Shown here: one piece after another, positions 49,300 through 50,909 of the stretch | Layout: each line of letters begins with the position of its first letter | How positions within the stretch are numbered: position 1 is the stretch's first letter | IMG/VR virus record: IMGVR_UViG_3300036827_000071 | Location: 1-50,909 of that record | Source: a virus | Length of the DNA stretch: 50,909 nucleotides | Direction: 5' to 3' (one strand) | Made by a program: the position numbers and the translations under genes | Notes under the pieces: generated by a model | Seen by the model: only the letters and a program-made list of their open reading frames with translations | Told to the model about the DNA's origin: nothing | The model's database searches: none

Positions 49300-50909
49300 G
49301 TAAGCGTGGCTCCCTGTGCTGTCAGTTCGAGCGACCCAACGTATGCCAGGTCACCGATGTGGTAGCCACCGCCCATGAACTGGCTAAAGCGGCGCCCTGT
49401 AGCTCCTGCAGGGATCGCTCCAGCGAAGTAGATGTCCTCATAGACGTCGTTCGACACACCAAAGTAGGACAATGCTCCGCCTAAGGACTCCACGGGGTAC
49501 CAGTTTGCGGGCGAAGGCGACACACCTGCGTATTGGAAGCCGCTAAAGCATGGCAATCCGCCAGTCAGGCCTGCAGGTCCGGTAGTCAGTCCGACCCAGA
49601 CGCAGGTTGCACGCGAGTTGACGATCAAGTCGCAGATCGTGCCGAATACACCCGGAGTAAACCCGTGCTGAACGGCAACATCCCACGCATTCGCAGGTAC
49701 AAGCGCTGCAGTGCTCCAATCGCCTGCGGTTGCGCATGCAATGTTGTATGCAACACAGGTAGCAGAGGCAGCAACCCAGATTGAGTTGTCCGAGGCAGCA
49801 CGCATGCGCCCTGGTACTGCGGCGGTTGCGCCAACCGTGATCACAGAGCCTGCAGGGAAGGCAAAGGTTGGCACAGTTGATGTAACGGGAATCGAAGTTG
49901 CGCCGGAAGCAACGGCAGCTGAAGTCGTAAACTGCTGTGTGTGCGATCCGTAGGCGACTGTAATTGTCGAGCCAGACGGAATTGCAGGACCAGCGCCTTG
50001 CGCCTGCGACTGCGGAGTAATCGGAATGGCCGTGATCGCGCCTGCAGTAGACAATGCAGTAGTTAGACTACCCTGTACATTTCCCGGAGGCAATGCAACC
50101 GTCGTCAGAACCGCACCAGTTGCGACCGACACGAAGATAATCGAGTTAGCTGTGACGTCTACAACTGCATATGCCAGCCCATCGTTGGTCTGCCGCAGCG
50201 TGCCGAGGGTATGGCCTGCGGCGATCAGGTTGAAAGGCCCACCTGTACTACTCAGCAGCAGCCTACTGCCAATTGGGAAGTTGGCCAGAGCATTCTGTGC
50301 AGTGACTGCCACAGAAGTAGAACCGGCGGCAGCACCTGCAGGGACTACAAAGGTCTGACTCACGAAGCCCAGCTCAAAAATCCCAGTCAGTACTGTAATC
50401 GTACCGTTTGCAGGGATAGCTGATGTCAAACCGCCACCGACAGTAATTGTATTGACGCTGGCACCCTTTGCAATGGCAGCAGTAGTAGTCCCGCCTGGGA
50501 AGCCTGTAGTAACAGTATTCGCGTCGTAACCAAACAGCGCTCCGTTACAAGTAACGATTGCAGCTGTGCCGCCACGATCAAGAATACCACCAGTCACCTG
50601 GGCACCGATCGCACCCTTGGTCGCAACCGTGTACGCGGGCAGCCAAAGCCCCACTCCAGAAACGGTAGGCGCTGCCGACAGCGTAACGCCGTACCCCAGC
50701 CACGAGACGATGCATGGTGTGAAGTTGACGTAGTAGCCAGTGCCGAGCGTTCCTACACCACTTACTGTCGTGCAGCCGGTAAGCGTAGTCCCGGTCATAC
50801 CGGTATAGGTGATCTGTGCGTACCCGCTGACACCTGCACTTACCAGCGTCAGAACACGAATAGTCACAGGCGCAGTTGCAGAGGCAGCCGGAAGCCTGCA
50901 GTCGATACC
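49296..50909 (-). CDS. fibre / receptor-binding candidate, C-terminal 489 residues plus contig-end overlap
   Basis: The frame from 50765 down to the stop at 49298-49296 continues the gene that starts at 1590; bases 50766-50909 duplicate its segment at 1-145. An ATG at 50867 opens this part as a 523-residue frame, but that is an internal Met. At the very right end the missing G would shift the frame. This part is built of Ala/Gly/Thr/Val repeats (YTGMTGTTLTGCTTVSGVGT, TTAAIAKGASVNTITVGGG, TVPAGAAAGSTSVAVTAQNA-like units) and a final domain with aromatic residues (GLPCFSGFQYAGVSPSPANW, GGALSYFGVSNDVYEDIYFA) that may be the receptor-binding tip. Confidence 0.8.
   Translation of the reverse strand, partial: GIDCRLPAASATAPVTIRVLTLVSAGVSGYAQITYTGMTGTTLTGCTTVSGVGTLGTGYYVNFTPCIVSWLGYGVTLSAAPTVSGVGLWLPAYTVATKGAIGAQVTGGILDRGGTAAIVTCNGALFGYDANTVTTGFPGGTTTAAIAKGASVNTITVGGGLTSAIPANGTITVLTGIFELGFVSQTFVVPAGAAAGSTSVAVTAQNALANFPIGSRLLLSSTGGPFNLIAAGHTLGTLRQTNDGLAYAVVDVTANSIIFVSVATGAVLTTVALPPGNVQGSLTTALSTAGAITAIPITPQSQAQGAGPAIPSGSTITVAYGSHTQQFTTSAAVASGATSIPVTSTVPTFAFPAGSVITVGATAAVPGRMRAASDNSIWVAASATCVAYNIACATAGDWSTAALVPANAWDVAVQHGFTPGVFGTICDLIVNSRATCVWVGLTTGPAGLTGGLPCFSGFQYAGVSPSPANWYPVESLGGALSYFGVSNDVYEDIYFAGAIPAGATGRRFSQFMGGGYHIGDLAYVGSLELTAQGATLT
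50766..50909. repeat. right copy of the contig-end overlap (circular junction)
   Basis: Repeats 1-145 with a single-base deletion in a G run. The deletion breaks the fibre reading frame near the contig edge, as expected from an uncorrected assembly end. If this were a true physical terminal repeat, both copies should be identical. Confidence 0.9.

Overview
The window is an essentially complete genome of a tailed double-stranded DNA phage with a long non-contractile tail (siphovirus type). The last 144 bases (50766-50909) repeat the first 145 (1-145), so the contig closes into a circle of about 50,765 bp. The two copies differ by one base, a G run of 3 at 125-127 against 2 near the right end. 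Only the left copy keeps the reading frame of the gene that crosses the junction. An actinobacterial host is suggested by fairly GC-rich DNA, many GTG and TTG starts, and several genes whose ATG lies 6-7 nt after a TAnnnT -10 box with no Shine-Dalgarno sequence (the leaderless pattern common in actinobacteria). I see no integrase, partition genes or lambda-type repressor, so a lytic lifestyle is the simplest reading. Host and lifestyle are inferences.

Layout. Two divergent transcription units leave a control region at about 2880-3060. The early/middle unit runs rightward on + from 3057 to 29645. The late unit runs leftward on - from 2881, through the circle junction, to 29733. They converge at a 16-bp perfect hairpin (29646-29703).

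Rightward unit. 3-15 kb holds about 30 small genes. They include four related helix-turn-helix-like proteins with a shared P-Q-(M/V/L)-(V/I)-Y-x-Y core, many small Cys-rich zinc-ribbon-like proteins, a secreted protein, small membrane proteins, a Ser-Tyr-Gly/Arg repeat protein, and a SNF2-like helicase. 15-20 kb is a replication/recombination block: Cas4/RecB-like nuclease, Sak4-like ATPase, ssDNA-binding-like protein, and a primase fused to a DUF3987-like ATPase. 20.4-25.7 kb is a complete preQ0 pathway (FolE, QueD, QueE, QueC) plus a DpdA-like DNA transglycosylase and nucleotide-pool enzymes, predicting 7-deazaguanine in the phage DNA. 25.7-29.6 kb holds a uracil-DNA glycosylase fused to a family A DNA polymerase, a degenerate HNH protein and a RuvC-like nuclease.

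Leftward unit, in transcription order. Putative small terminase, three small proteins, a 1,019-aa fibre/receptor-binding candidate that crosses the junction, large terminase, portal, Mu-like protease/scaffold, decoration protein, major capsid, connectors, major tail protein, tail chaperones with a GGGAAAC -1 frameshift, tape measure, distal tail proteins, two membrane coiled-coil proteins, amidase, holin and a papain-like peptidase.

Control. At least six sigma70-like promoters share an 18-bp spacer; three begin CTTGCAAAGGG and two of the others are nearly identical over 31 bp. Several intergenic spaces hold long perfect stems (8-16 bp) closing large internally structured loops. No tRNA gene, CRISPR array or insertion sequence was found. 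All family names come from motif recognition; no database search was run.
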